From the NCBI GenBank assembly GCA_016938135.1, contig JAFGVD010000003.1, forward strand, positions 118,880 through 182,879: a stretch of 64,000 nucleotides of DNA. Reading direction: 5' to 3'. Position 1 is the stretch's first letter, and every line of letters starts with the position of its first letter. The notes below the pieces were generated by a model, which was not told the origin of the DNA, ran no database searches, and saw nothing but the letters and a program-made list of their open reading frames with translations. Shown here piece by piece: positions 25,289 to 34,462 of the stretch. This DNA comes from Coriobacteriia bacterium. Lineage in GTDB: Bacteria; Actinomycetota; Coriobacteriia; Anaerosomatales; Anaerosomataceae. The translations under genes and the position numbers were made by a program.

Positions 25289-25336
25289 GTAGCACGAATC
25301 TCAAAATCATAGCACGCACGATCGAACTCGTGCTAC
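25289..25336 (+). promoter_or_regulatory. NikR-type operator array upstream of cbiM
   Basis: Three octamers sit at exact 20-base steps: GTAGCACG (25289-25296), ATAGCACG (25309-25316) and CGTGCTAC (25329-25336). The last two form a 28-base inverted repeat, 8-N12-8, the same overall geometry as the E. coli nik operator as I recall it. The array ends 21 bases before the cbiM start, well placed to block transcription. Confidence 0.65.
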
Positions 25337-25357
25337 GGCAACGAAGGGGGACGCTCC

Positions 25358-26371
25358 ATGCACATGGCAGATGCGCTGATCTCTCCGGCGGTGGGCGGGG
25401 CGATGTGGGCGGCCACAGCCGTGACCACGGTGTACTGCGCGAAGAAGGTTCGCGACGAGCTCGATGACCGCAAGGTTCCGCTCATGGGCGTGGTGGGCGC
25501 GTTCATCTTTGCGGCGCAGATGCTCAACTTCACGATTCCGGCGACCGGCTCAAGCGGGCATCTGGGCGGGGGATTGATACTCGCCGTGTTATTGGGACCT
25601 TACGCCGCCTTCCTGGTGATGGCCTCCGTGCTGAGCGTTCAGGCGCTCTTCTTCGCCGACGGCGGTTTGCTCGCGCTTGGCGCGAACATCTTCAACATGG
25701 GGTTCCTCTCGGTGTTCATCGCGTATCCGCTGGTCTATCGCAAGATCGTCGGCTCTGATCCAACGCGCACAAGGCTGTTCACCGGGAGCCTGATCGCCGC
25801 GATCGTCGGTTTGCAGTTGGGAGCCTTCGGTGTGGTTGCCGAGACGACCCTTTCTGGCATCAGTGAGTTGCCGTTCGGAACGTTTGTTGCGGTCATGCAG
25901 CCCATCCACCTGGGGATCGGCATCGTTGAGGGATTGGTGACTGCGGCGGTCGTCTTGTTCGTCCAGCGTGCTCAGCCTGAGCTTCTCACTCGTACAGCTC
26001 AGCGGCAGCGTCTTGGCGGTCTCAACCTCAAGCCGGTGCTCATCGGGCTGCTTGGCGTGGCTTTGGTCTCAGGAGCGCTGCTCTCCTGGTATGCATCCAG
26101 TAACCCTGACGGGCTTGAATGGTCCATTGCCAAGGTGACCGGCAGCGAGGAGCTTGAGGCTGCTGACGCCGACGTGCATACAGCCAGCGCCGATCTGCAG
26201 GAGAAGACCTCCTTCCTGCCCGACTACGGCTTCAGGAACGGGAGCGCGGAGGACGCCAACGCCGGAACCAGTCTTTCCGGTGTCGTTGGTGCGGCCCTGA
26301 CGCTGGCTTTTGCGGTCCTCATCGGATTCGTGCTCAAGAAACGCTCGGGGAGTGCCCCATCTCGGGAATGA
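25358..26371 (+). CDS. cbiM: Fused CbiM-CbiN-type nickel/cobalt ECF substrate component
   Basis: This 337-residue protein begins MHMADALISPAVGG. The second-position His and the free N-terminus form the metal site of CbiM/NikM. Several membrane helices follow, then a C-terminal part containing SSNPDGLEWSIAKVTGSEEL, the extracytoplasmic motif of CbiN/NikN, and a last helix. The fusion is the NikMN arrangement. The matching CbiQ and CbiO are encoded 4.4 kb away on the opposite strand. A NikR-type operator lies directly upstream. Confidence 0.92.
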   Translation: MHMADALISPAVGGAMWAATAVTTVYCAKKVRDELDDRKVPLMGVVGAFIFAAQMLNFTIPATGSSGHLGGGLILAVLLGPYAAFLVMASVLSVQALFFADGGLLALGANIFNMGFLSVFIAYPLVYRKIVGSDPTRTRLFTGSLIAAIVGLQLGAFGVVAETTLSGISELPFGTFVAVMQPIHLGIGIVEGLVTAAVVLFVQRAQPELLTRTAQRQRLGGLNLKPVLIGLLGVALVSGALLSWYASSNPDGLEWSIAKVTGSEELEAADADVHTASADLQEKTSFLPDYGFRNGSAEDANAGTSLSGVVGAALTLAFAVLIGFVLKKRSGSAPSRE

Positions 26372-26406
26372 ACTACTAAGTGCGGCCGAGAGACCCGGGA
26401 GGAACG

Positions 26407-26697
26407 ATGACTCCAAGAGACGGCGACACCTGGTTTGAGGATGACGAGCTGGTGCGTGAAGGCGGAGTCTTGGTGTCGCGCAGTGGCGGTCGCGAGATCG
26501 GCTGCAGCGACAAGGACTGCGCAATGGATGACTACGCGGACGACTCGGCTGACGAGGATGGCGTCCCTGGGACAGTGGACGACTTGCCCTATGACTACGG
26601 GATAGAGGCTCCTAGAGCCGCTGACGAGACGTTCGAGAGCCTCGATCGCGCAGCCAGGGCCCGGCGCACGGCTTCCGGTACCGCCGGCCCGGAGTAG
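26407..26697 (+). CDS. Small acidic hypothetical protein
   Basis: This 96-residue protein starts at ATG 26407 after GGGAGGAACG, 35 bases from cbiM. It is strongly acidic, with a central CSDKDCAMDDYADDSADEDG patch and two Cys spaced by four residues. No family is recognised. It has no signal or membrane segment. Given its position after a nickel/cobalt transporter component, a metal-handling role is conceivable but not supported further. Confidence 0.5.
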   Translation: MTPRDGDTWFEDDELVREGGVLVSRSGGREIGCSDKDCAMDDYADDSADEDGVPGTVDDLPYDYGIEAPRAADETFESLDRAARARRTASGTAGPE

Positions 26698-26704
26698 GTT
26701 TCGC

Positions 26705-27280
26705 CTACAGCCAGTGCACCTCGCCGCTCTCCAGCTTGTATGCGGCGGCGACGACGGTGGGAGGCGTCGGCACATCGTTCTCGATGAACCACGCGTGGAG
26801 TTCTTCCACGGTATCAAGTGCATGCGCATCCACCGCTGCGGCTAGCAGAGCGTCGTCAGCGTCATGGGGTGCATGTGACGGGTCGACGGCCGAGACGTCG
26901 ATGTGGTCGATGATCGGTCCGAGCCAGGCGGGCGGATCCGGGGCGAGCGCCGCACTGACCGCGCCGCAGTCCTCGTGTCCTAAGACGACCACAAGCTTCG
27001 TCCCCAGCTTCTCGACGGCGAACCGCACGGAAGCCAGACCGGCCTGAGAGAGCACGTGCCCTGCGCTTCGGACGACGAACAACTCACCCACGCCCACGTC
27101 GAACACCGCTTCGACAGGCACGCGTGAGTCCGAGCAGCCCACGATGACGGCCCATGGCTCCTGGCCTTCAAGCGTCTTGCCACGTTCTTCGGCGCTATAG
27201 CGGCCCTGCGCTTCGCCGCGCACGAAGCGACGGTTGCCCTCACCTAGCATCTCAAGTGCGCGTTCAGCTGAAACGGACAT
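26705..27280 (-). CDS. Beta-class carbonic anhydrase
   Basis: This 191-residue enzyme interconverts CO2 and bicarbonate. The zinc ligands Cys49, His102 and Cys105 (VGCSDSRV and GHEDCGAV) and the Asp51-Arg53 dyad are all present. ATG 27280 is chosen because AGGAGCGCCC precedes it; an in-frame start at 27343 would add 21 poorly conserved residues. It is monocistronic. Confidence 0.9.
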   Translation of the reverse strand: MSVSAERALEMLGEGNRRFVRGEAQGRYSAEERGKTLEGQEPWAVIVGCSDSRVPVEAVFDVGVGELFVVRSAGHVLSQAGLASVRFAVEKLGTKLVVVLGHEDCGAVSAALAPDPPAWLGPIIDHIDVSAVDPSHAPHDADDALLAAAVDAHALDTVEELHAWFIENDVPTPPTVVAAAYKLESGEVHWL

Positions 27281-27423
27281 GGGCGCTCCTAGCGTCGGGG
27301 TGCCTAAGATGAGAGTCTGGCAGACGCAGGAGAGAGATTCCATACCTCTGCACGTTGACCCTTAAGGAGCCTGATGCCGTCCGGGGATCTGGGCCAAGGG
27401 AGATCATCGATGGTGCGTGAAGG

Positions 27424-27899
27424 CGAGCTTCTCCATCTTCTATCTGACCCCCGTGGTCTTTGCGACGTGGTTTGTGGGCAAGCGCGCGGGTATCACCCTG
27501 GCCGTTCTCAGCGCGGCTGTATGGCTGTACTTAGAGATGACGACCGGGCGCTCGCCCGGACAGACCCGCTGACCCAGGTGGCCAACGGCCGGGCCTTCGA
27601 GGATCGAGCGCAAGTGGCTCTTGGCATGCTCCGCCGCAACACAAGACCGCGCACAGTCGCCTGAGGACCACCGATCTCCTTGCCAGACTCGGCGGAGATG
27701 AGTTCGCGCTGTTGCTGCCGGAGACCGACGCCGCGGGGCGGCTCGGCTTCTGGATGTTCCGGACTCGATCGATGATGTGGTCAAGCTGGCCGATGCGCTG
27801 ATGTACGAGGGGAAGCGCGATGGCCGAGGCAAGCTTGTGCACCGCACGTGGAGCTCAGTCGATGGGCTTATCGATCCGAATGTGGTCGCGTTCGGGTAG
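27424..27899 (+). pseudogene. Decayed membrane-bound GGDEF (diguanylate cyclase) gene
   Basis: Pieces of one gene appear in three frames. First comes a membrane segment, FSIFYLTPVVFATWFVGKRAG, reaching a stop near 27573. Then, in another frame, DPLTQVANGRAFEDR is the start of a GGDEF domain. Next is LLARLGGDEFALLLPETDA with the intact GGDEF signature, and finally DVVKLADALMYEGKRDGRGK, the domain end. Frameshifts and internal deletions separate them, and no start or complete frame remains. This accounts for most of the otherwise empty 27281-28062 gap. Confidence 0.75.
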
Positions 27900-27979
27900 C
27901 GAGCACGGTTGTACGGCCTGTGCGTCGCCGCGCACCCGCTGATTCGGCCCGTCTGTCAATCTTTGCTACTGAACCGGTG

Positions 27980-28017
27980 TGATTCACGTTACCTTAGAAA
28001 AGAGATCGGGTGAATCA
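27980..28017. promoter_or_regulatory. Inverted repeat upstream of the CWB2 surface protein
   Basis: TGATTCAC (27980-27987) and GTGAATCA (28010-28017) are perfect inverted copies 22 bases apart, ending 45 bases before the chosen start. It could be a regulator site or a leader hairpin. I could not match the region to a known riboswitch. Confidence 0.4.
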
Positions 28018-28062
28018 TAGCCCGCCGTACCTGCCATGCACTCCAGAGAGGGGAGACTCCGG

Positions 28063-30771
28063 ATGCGACAAAGGCACCGTTCCGGCCGTCTATCGCGTGT
28101 TCTTGCACTGTTCACCACTATTGCTCTGATGGCGGCGATGCTTCCGATCGGGCCTGCTGTGGCCGTCACAGTCGCTCCTCCAGGGGGCACCACCTGGTAC
28201 GTCGATGCGGCAGCTTCCGCCGACGGGTCGGGCACGGAGGCTGACCCGTTCCGCAGTATCGGTGCGGCGCTGTCGGCCGCCGAGGATGGGGATTCCGTTG
28301 AGGTGGCTCCCGGAACGTACGGAGCATACGAGTCATTCCCCTTGCGAACAGATGGTAAGTCGATCGACATCTACTCAACGGGCGGTTCTGCTCAGACGAT
28401 CATCGACGGGGGTGGCACGAACAGCTCCGTCATCTACGCCTACGGTGGGGACCTCGGCCTCGAGGGGTTCACTGTCACCGGTGCAGATATCGAAGGGCTC
28501 GTCGCTATGGTGGCTGGCAGCGGAATCACGCTACGGGAGTGCTTCGCAGAGCTCTCTGATCTTGTGGTCACGGGCAACAACGGCTACCAGGGGGCAGGTC
28601 TGAACGTAGGCGATAGCGAGGTGTATATCGTCGACTCGATCATCAGCGACAATGGCCAGTACCCTTCCTTGTCGGACGGTGAGGCTCGAAGCACGCAGTT
28701 GTATTCTGACGGTACCGATCTTGGCGGCGGCGTCTTCATCGAGTTCTCGTGTGTTGAGTTTCAGGGTTGTGAGGTCACCGGGAACCGCGCCGGGACTGCC
28801 GGCGCCGGAGTCTATGTCCGTTATGGCGAGCTGTTCGTTGAGGACTCGTTGATCGCGGATAATGCGATCCCTGCGGTACTTGCGCTTGAGTCTGCGAGCG
28901 TTTGGGATGAAGCGACGGTGATCCAGGCGAGTTCGATCATCCCGGAAATGGCAGGCGGCGGAGTGTGCGGACTGGATTCGATGCTGCAGTTCGACGAGAC
29001 TACCTTCTCGGGCAATGAAGGGGAACTCGCTGCGATATCCGCGATCGACTCAGGACTCTCTATGAGCGGCTGCGTTGTGAGCGATCACAATGGCTTTGCC
29101 GCGGTGGGCACCTTTGGTGATTACGCGGGACTGACGTCCGTCGGGCTTGAGCACACAGCCCCTGAATGGCCAGAGGATGGTACGGATCCGGGTGCGGTGA
29201 ATACCGAGGATTTCTACGGCTCCTCTACTTTCGTCGAGAAGACGCTCTTCATCCGCAACACGTGTGAGACCGCGTGGTTCGCCATCGGTGGGTATACCTT
29301 GATTGCGAACTCTATCTTCGCAGGGAATGAGATCGAGTTCCCCACAGTCGCTATGACTGATACCTACGGAGATATCGTGAACTGCACGTTGGCTGACAAT
29401 GGCTCCCTATGGGGGTTGTGGAGCGTCGGAGACTACGCAGACGTATACGTCACAAGCTCGATCATCTGGGATGGCGTGTCTGACGATTCTGATGTGGCGT
29501 CCCAGGGTTCTATCCCCATGGAGCTCGGTTCATCGGTCTACTACTCGGGTGCTCTCGGGATGTACTACGACGACTTGAGGTCGGCACCGCAGACGGCGGA
29601 GTTTGATGTTGCTTCCACAAACGGTCTTGTGTGGTATCACGAGGAGGGCCTCATCTACGACGACCCTCGCTTCATGGATGCAGCTGACGGCGACTATCGG
29701 CTATCGTACGGTTCGCCTTGTGTTGATGTTGCATATGACGAGTGGGGTCCGTTTGAGGACTTCACCGGCACGTATCGCCCCATCGACGGCGATGGCGACG
29801 GGATGGCTGTTCCCGACATGGGTGCTTACGAATACACACCTACCGGACGCGTTGGTGGCCCAAATCGCTACGACACCGCGATTCAGGCGGTTGAGCAGAA
29901 CTTCGACACCGCAGAGACCGTTGTCTTGGCCACAGGAGAGCACTTCCCGGATGGCCTGACCGCATCGGCGCTATGCGGTGTGTATGATGCGCCTCTGCTC
30001 CTGACGCCCAGGCGTACCCTGTACCCTGCTGTCGTTGATGAGATAGTGCGGCTTGGGGCCTCTCGAGTGATCATCGTCGGCGGAGACAGCGCGGTGAATG
30101 ATGCGGTAGAGGACGCGCTGGTCGACCTTGATCTTGATGTCACACGTATAGGCGGAAGGGACCGCTACGAGACGGCTGCTCTCATCGCTGAACACGTCAT
30201 TGCCAACAGTGAGTTCGAGGGCAACGTGTTCATCGCCCGGGGAGATCAGTTCGCAGATGCCTTGGCGGCCTCTCCGGTAGCGTACGCGAACCGCATGCCC
30301 ATCCTTCTCGTCGGGCCGCAGATGCTCCCCACCTCCACCGTCGAAGTGCTGTATGACTACGATGTGAGCGGCGCAGCGGTGCTGGGTGCCAACGAGGCCG
30401 TTGATGTGCGGGTTGAGAGCGGAATCCAGCTCAGCCTGGGCGTTCCCACCGAGCGTATCGGTGGGAGAGACCGCTATGAGACCGCTGCCCTCATAGCTCG
30501 TTGGGCCTCAGATGCGGGACTCGCCGAGTTCTCAACAGTCGGTGTCGCTACAGGGCAGGACTTCCCGGATGCCCTCTGTGGTGGGCCGGGTATCGGTACT
30601 CGCGGTGGAGTGCTGTTGCTGACGGCACCCGATGCGCTGAGCCCGGCTGCAGCGAGTGAGCTGACGGATCACCGCGAAGACATCATCGACGTTCAGTACT
30701 TCGGTCGTACTCTGGCTCTTTCGACGTCAGTTCAGAGTGAAGTCGAAGCGATAGTGCGTCCCCCGAGGTAG
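28063..30771 (+). CDS. Secreted beta-helix protein with three cell-wall-binding (CWB2) repeats
   Basis: About 902 residues from ATG 28063 (GAGGGGAG upstream; ATG 28036 also in frame). A signal peptide (ALFTTIALMAAMLPIGPAVA) leads into WYVDAAASADGSGTEADPFRSIGAAL, the usual opening of parallel beta-helix (DUF1565/right-handed) domains, with repeated NG/SGNEG turns to about residue 580. Three CWB2 repeats follow, at about 597, 695 and 797, each opening RxGGxxRYxTA and containing (F)PD(G/A)L. CWB2 modules hold proteins to cell-wall polymers without a sortase. It is likely a surface adhesin or polysaccharide-active protein; no catalytic residues are assigned. Confidence 0.88.
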   Translation: MRQRHRSGRLSRVLALFTTIALMAAMLPIGPAVAVTVAPPGGTTWYVDAAASADGSGTEADPFRSIGAALSAAEDGDSVEVAPGTYGAYESFPLRTDGKSIDIYSTGGSAQTIIDGGGTNSSVIYAYGGDLGLEGFTVTGADIEGLVAMVAGSGITLRECFAELSDLVVTGNNGYQGAGLNVGDSEVYIVDSIISDNGQYPSLSDGEARSTQLYSDGTDLGGGVFIEFSCVEFQGCEVTGNRAGTAGAGVYVRYGELFVEDSLIADNAIPAVLALESASVWDEATVIQASSIIPEMAGGGVCGLDSMLQFDETTFSGNEGELAAISAIDSGLSMSGCVVSDHNGFAAVGTFGDYAGLTSVGLEHTAPEWPEDGTDPGAVNTEDFYGSSTFVEKTLFIRNTCETAWFAIGGYTLIANSIFAGNEIEFPTVAMTDTYGDIVNCTLADNGSLWGLWSVGDYADVYVTSSIIWDGVSDDSDVASQGSIPMELGSSVYYSGALGMYYDDLRSAPQTAEFDVASTNGLVWYHEEGLIYDDPRFMDAADGDYRLSYGSPCVDVAYDEWGPFEDFTGTYRPIDGDGDGMAVPDMGAYEYTPTGRVGGPNRYDTAIQAVEQNFDTAETVVLATGEHFPDGLTASALCGVYDAPLLLTPRRTLYPAVVDEIVRLGASRVIIVGGDSAVNDAVEDALVDLDLDVTRIGGRDRYETAALIAEHVIANSEFEGNVFIARGDQFADALAASPVAYANRMPILLVGPQMLPTSTVEVLYDYDVSGAAVLGANEAVDVRVESGIQLSLGVPTERIGGRDRYETAALIARWASDAGLAEFSTVGVATGQDFPDALCGGPGIGTRGGVLLLTAPDALSPAAASELTDHREDIIDVQYFGRTLALSTSVQSEVEAIVRPPR

Positions 30772-30790
30772 CAACGACCGTAGTGTGAGA

Positions 30791-30821
30791 GAAGGGCCGC
30801 ATCTTGATGGTGCGGCCCTTC
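30791..30821 (+). terminator. Hairpin terminator after the CWB2 gene
   Basis: GAAGGGCCGCA (30791-30801) pairs perfectly with TGCGGCCCTTC (30811-30821) around a nine-base loop, followed by TCCTGCTGC. The U-tract is poor, as often in GC-rich actinobacteria. It may also serve the convergent gene. Confidence 0.75.
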
Positions 30822-30879
30822 TCCTGCTGCGGTACGCATGGCGCAGTGGCTGAGTGAGCCGTGCTCGCGCCTGCTCCCG

Positions 30880-32445
30880 TCAGTTGACGTGGATCAATGA
30901 ATCGGTGGGCGCATACCCGTCAGTGAGCTTCGGTACGTCACCCAGCGGTATGACGGCGGTATAGAGGTCTTGACCGAAGGTCTTGAATCCTTCGATCGTC
31001 ACTCTGCCATCCACTCGACCGGAGACGCGCGTTCGTAGTTCCGCTTCGCTGAAGTCCTCATCCGTGGCAAGGACGATGATGTTTCGGTTGGCTCGCACTG
31101 CGTTGTCGCGACCGATGCCTATAGGGAAGACCCACAGATGGTCGTAGACGCCGGTTGCGGTCCGGTACATGCTGCGGAAGAGCTCACTACGCTCGCCCTC
31201 TACCGAGGAGATCACGTTGTATGCCATGACACCTCCGGGAGCCAGACGCGCTTTCACCTCTTGGAGGAATTCCTCGGTGGTCAGATGGAACGGCAACGAG
31301 TCTGCGTAGTACGCATCGATGATGATGATGTCGTAGAGTTCGTCGGACTCCTGCACGAAGCGTCGGGCGTCCGCGATGTGGGTGGTGAGTCGCTCGTCTT
31401 CAGGAAGACCGAAGAAGCGACCGGCTACATCGCTGACCGCAGGATCTATTTCCACAGAATCGATGGTCATCTCCGGATAGTCCCGCCACATGCGTTTGGT
31501 GATGGTGCCACCGCCTAGCCCCAAGACAAGCACTCTCTTGGCGTCCGGATTGGCTGCGAGCGTCAGGTGCATGTAGTCGGGATACTTGATGACACTGGTG
31601 TAGCCGTCTTCCAGCTCGATGCCCGACTGTCGGCTCTTGTCGAATCGCAGGTACCGCACTCCGTCAGCTTCTGTGACGGTGATCCGGTGATACTGGGTGT
31701 CTTGCCTGAAGATAACAGCCTCCCCATCGCTGTTGGCGGTAGTGTCCGGTCCTGCGCGCATCAGCATGGCGCTGCCCACAGTCACTCCCACAACCGCGAG
31801 TGTCACTGTGACGCCCATCCACCGCACGCCCAGTTCCCGTGGAGCGACGTCGTCGGGATCTGCCCCAGGCAGACCTAGGCTGACGAATGCGATCACTGTC
31901 AATGCGAGTCCGATACCTATGGTGAGCGGCTCAACCTGCATCAGAGGAATCAGCCAGAACGCTGTGGCAAGCGTGCCGAAGATACTGCCCCCGGTTGAGA
32001 TCGCATAGAGTCCTCCTGCAGAACGACCGATGCGGCCCAGCCCTTTGGCCGACACGAGCTTGACGCCCATGGGTGACACCATGGCGAGCAAGAATGCCGG
32101 GCCTGTGAAAATGAGGGTCGTGGCTACCAGCGAGCCCACGCGCGGCCCAAGCGTTCCGGCCCATTCAAGCGAGACGTCTGCCACCAGTGGTGAAAGCGCC
32201 GTCCAGATGCCCGCACTGCCGATCACGGTCCCCAAAGAGCGTGATGCACCGAAGCGGTCCGAGACCGCGCCACCCAGCCAGTATCCGGCACTCATCGCCG
32301 CCATGAAGCTTGAGATGACACTGCCCCACACGAAGATCGAGTTGCCCATTACGGGGGCTAAGACACGGGCGCCCAGAATCTCCAGGCCCATCAAGCATGC
32401 GCCGCAGGAGAAGACGATGAAGTAGATGAGCATCAGTGACTCCAT
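30880..32445 (-). CDS. Membrane-fused spermidine synthase-like protein
   Basis: This 521-residue protein has an N-terminal ~220-residue membrane domain with about seven helices, then a spermidine-synthase fold with the nucleotide-binding VLVLGLGGGTITKRMW, VEIDPAVSDVAGRFF, HIADARRFV and IIIIDAYYADSLPFHLTTEEF. This fused architecture is common in bacteria and archaea. Its real substrate is usually unknown, and many members lack aminopropyl transfer. It is monocistronic. Confidence 0.82.
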   Translation of the reverse strand: MESLMLIYFIVFSCGACLMGLEILGARVLAPVMGNSIFVWGSVISSFMAAMSAGYWLGGAVSDRFGASRSLGTVIGSAGIWTALSPLVADVSLEWAGTLGPRVGSLVATTLIFTGPAFLLAMVSPMGVKLVSAKGLGRIGRSAGGLYAISTGGSIFGTLATAFWLIPLMQVEPLTIGIGLALTVIAFVSLGLPGADPDDVAPRELGVRWMGVTVTLAVVGVTVGSAMLMRAGPDTTANSDGEAVIFRQDTQYHRITVTEADGVRYLRFDKSRQSGIELEDGYTSVIKYPDYMHLTLAANPDAKRVLVLGLGGGTITKRMWRDYPEMTIDSVEIDPAVSDVAGRFFGLPEDERLTTHIADARRFVQESDELYDIIIIDAYYADSLPFHLTTEEFLQEVKARLAPGGVMAYNVISSVEGERSELFRSMYRTATGVYDHLWVFPIGIGRDNAVRANRNIIVLATDEDFSEAELRTRVSGRVDGRVTIEGFKTFGQDLYTAVIPLGDVPKLTDGYAPTDSLIHVN

Positions 32446-32449
32446 TCGC

Positions 32450-32588
32450 GTGAGCGTGTAGTGCCGTTAGGAAGGTGTTCGACCAGAGTGGTGGACACCC
32501 TGCATCAGCTGATGGCTGACTGACGGTCCGCTGCACGGTATAATGAAGAAACCTTATGTGATGTGAGCGTATAGTGCCGTCAGGGAGG
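32450..32588. repeat. Two near-identical 26-base direct repeats in the divergent intergenic region
   Basis: The 26-base stretch at 32450-32475 recurs at 32563-32588 with three mismatches (shared core TAGTGCCGT, then AGG-AGG). The repeats are 113 bases apart. The first overlaps the 5' leader of the spermidine-synthase-like gene, while the second holds the ribosome site of the histidine kinase. Between them is a perfect -10, TATAAT, at 32539-32544. Confidence 0.55.
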
Positions 32589-32596
32589 GCGAGAGC

Positions 32597-34420
32597 GTGT
32601 CCGAGGGACTCGTACGGATGCTGCCGGGCGTCGCGGCTACTCTTAGCGCCATGCTCGGCATGCTCGCGTTGTTGCCACGGAGTCGTTCTCGCCGCCGCAT
32701 CCTCTTCGGTCTCATGAATCTGGGTACTTACTTCTGGTCGGTGAGCTACTTCCTCGGTCTGGGAGTCAGCGGTTGGTTCGACCCCACTGATACGGTGATC
32801 GTCGGCCGGGCACTCTTTGCACTCGGGCAGGTGGGCGTGGCGCTTGCGGTGACTACGTGGCTGCTGTTCGCCGTGGATGTGACCGGCCTTCGGGCGTTGA
32901 CACGTGGCTGGCGATCCGTGGCAGCGTGTGTGCCCGGTGCCTTGCTCGTGATTGTGATGTTCTCGAATCCGGTGCACGGCCTGTTCGTGACCTGGGGAGG
33001 TACCGCTCCGGTCGCGGACTTCACCTATGGGCCTCTCGGCAGCGTGCTGAATGTGGCCATGTACGCCCTCGTGATGCTGAGTTCGTTCGTCTACACCAGG
33101 GCCGTGTTGCGCGAGCCGGCGGGTCCCCGCCGCAGCTTGTTCTCTGTATTGGCGATCGCCGCTCTCATCCCGTTGATAGGAAACGTTGTCTGGATGTCAC
33201 GGAGCATCACCGGTCTTGCGTTGCCGTTCAACCCCACCGTTGTGTTGTTCATGTTGCTTGACCTGTTGCTCGCTGTTGCAGTGTTCAGGGTGGGGCTCTT
33301 GGACATCGTGCCTGTTGCCGAGGGGCATGCGTTCCGCTCGATGCGAGACGGCGGTGTGGTCATCGGAGCGGAGGGCCGGATCGTGGTCTTCAACGATTCG
33401 TTTCATGCCGTGTTTCCCGGGGCGAAGGCCGGAGAGTGTCTCTCAGATATCGCTCCATCGTTTTGGGCCTATCTTGCCGAGCGGAATGAGGCGACTGAAC
33501 CCGATGTATCCTGCCTGTTCGACCTGGATGCTCATCTGTATCAGGTGACTGTCGCACACATGGTCAGCAGGTCAGGCGCTTTACTCGGCGATTCGATCGT
33601 TTTGCGAGATGTGACCCAAGAGCAAGCGGCGCAACAACGTATCGTCGATCTCAACATGAAGCTGGAGCGAACCGTCCTTGAGCTTGAGGACGCCACGAAT
33701 CTGAAGGACCGTTTCATCTCGGACATGAGTCATGAGCTGCGGACGCCTCTGCAGTCGATCATAGGTTTTGCCGGTTCTCTGGCACGGGAGCTTTCTGGTG
33801 GCTTGAACGCCGAACAGCATGATCAAGTGCAGATAGTCCTGGATGCCGGGAGGCATCTGGCTTCGGTGATCGAGTCGCTACTTGACCTGTCGAGCGCCGA
33901 GTCGGGCTTCATGGTGCTGCATACCAGCAAGTTCGACGTGAACGATGTGGCGCGACATATCATGGAGACGATGCGTCCCATCGCGGAGCAGAAGGGCATT
34001 GAGCTGCGCGTCGAGGTTTGTTGCGCGGGAGTGCGCATCGTCCACTCCGATGAGACAAAGCTCAGGCAGATCCTGCTCAACCTGCTGGGCAACGCTGTGA
34101 AATTCACTCAGAGCGGGCATGTGGCGCTGAAGGTAGATTGCGTTGGCGGTGAGGTGTTGCTATATGTGCGCGACACCGGGCCGGGAATCAAGCCGGAGGA
34201 TCTGCAACACGTGTTTGATGCCTTCTACCAGGGAGCGGCAGGAACCGCTCCACGCGTTAGGGGTGCGGGTCTGGGGCTGAGTGTCTCGCAGTCTCTTGTG
34301 CAGCTTCTGGGGGGAAAGATCTCATTGGAGTCAGTCGTTGGTGAGGGTACGACATTCTGTGTCACAATTCCCATGGAACCGCCCGCTGCAGAGACCAGCA
34401 GCAGCGCTGCATGTGCGTAG
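32597..34420 (+). CDS. Membrane histidine kinase with 7TM sensor and PAS domain
   Basis: This 607-residue protein starts at GTG 32597. The first ~230 residues form seven membrane helices of the HisKA-associated 7TM type. A PAS-like segment follows (GVVIGAEGRIVVFNDSFHAVFPGA), then a coiled linker, the H-box FISDMSHELRTPLQSIIGF, and a HATPase domain with NLLGNAVKFTQSG, DTGPGIKPEDLQHVFDAF and GAGLGLSVSQSL. No response regulator is adjacent, so it is an orphan kinase. It is preceded by a consensus -10 (TATAAT 32539-32544). Confidence 0.9.
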   Translation: MSEGLVRMLPGVAATLSAMLGMLALLPRSRSRRRILFGLMNLGTYFWSVSYFLGLGVSGWFDPTDTVIVGRALFALGQVGVALAVTTWLLFAVDVTGLRALTRGWRSVAACVPGALLVIVMFSNPVHGLFVTWGGTAPVADFTYGPLGSVLNVAMYALVMLSSFVYTRAVLREPAGPRRSLFSVLAIAALIPLIGNVVWMSRSITGLALPFNPTVVLFMLLDLLLAVAVFRVGLLDIVPVAEGHAFRSMRDGGVVIGAEGRIVVFNDSFHAVFPGAKAGECLSDIAPSFWAYLAERNEATEPDVSCLFDLDAHLYQVTVAHMVSRSGALLGDSIVLRDVTQEQAAQQRIVDLNMKLERTVLELEDATNLKDRFISDMSHELRTPLQSIIGFAGSLARELSGGLNAEQHDQVQIVLDAGRHLASVIESLLDLSSAESGFMVLHTSKFDVNDVARHIMETMRPIAEQKGIELRVEVCCAGVRIVHSDETKLRQILLNLLGNAVKFTQSGHVALKVDCVGGEVLLYVRDTGPGIKPEDLQHVFDAFYQGAAGTAPRVRGAGLGLSVSQSLVQLLGGKISLESVVGEGTTFCVTIPMEPPAAETSSSAACA

Positions 34421-34462
34421 GGCGATCCTTTGTGTCGGTCGTCAGATGGGCGCGATAGATCT

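Noticed and set aside
28000..28062. c-di-GMP riboswitch before the CWB2 gene
   Set aside because: The GEMM consensus (CACGCA...GGGCAAA) and conserved tandem helices are absent; only an inverted repeat is visible.
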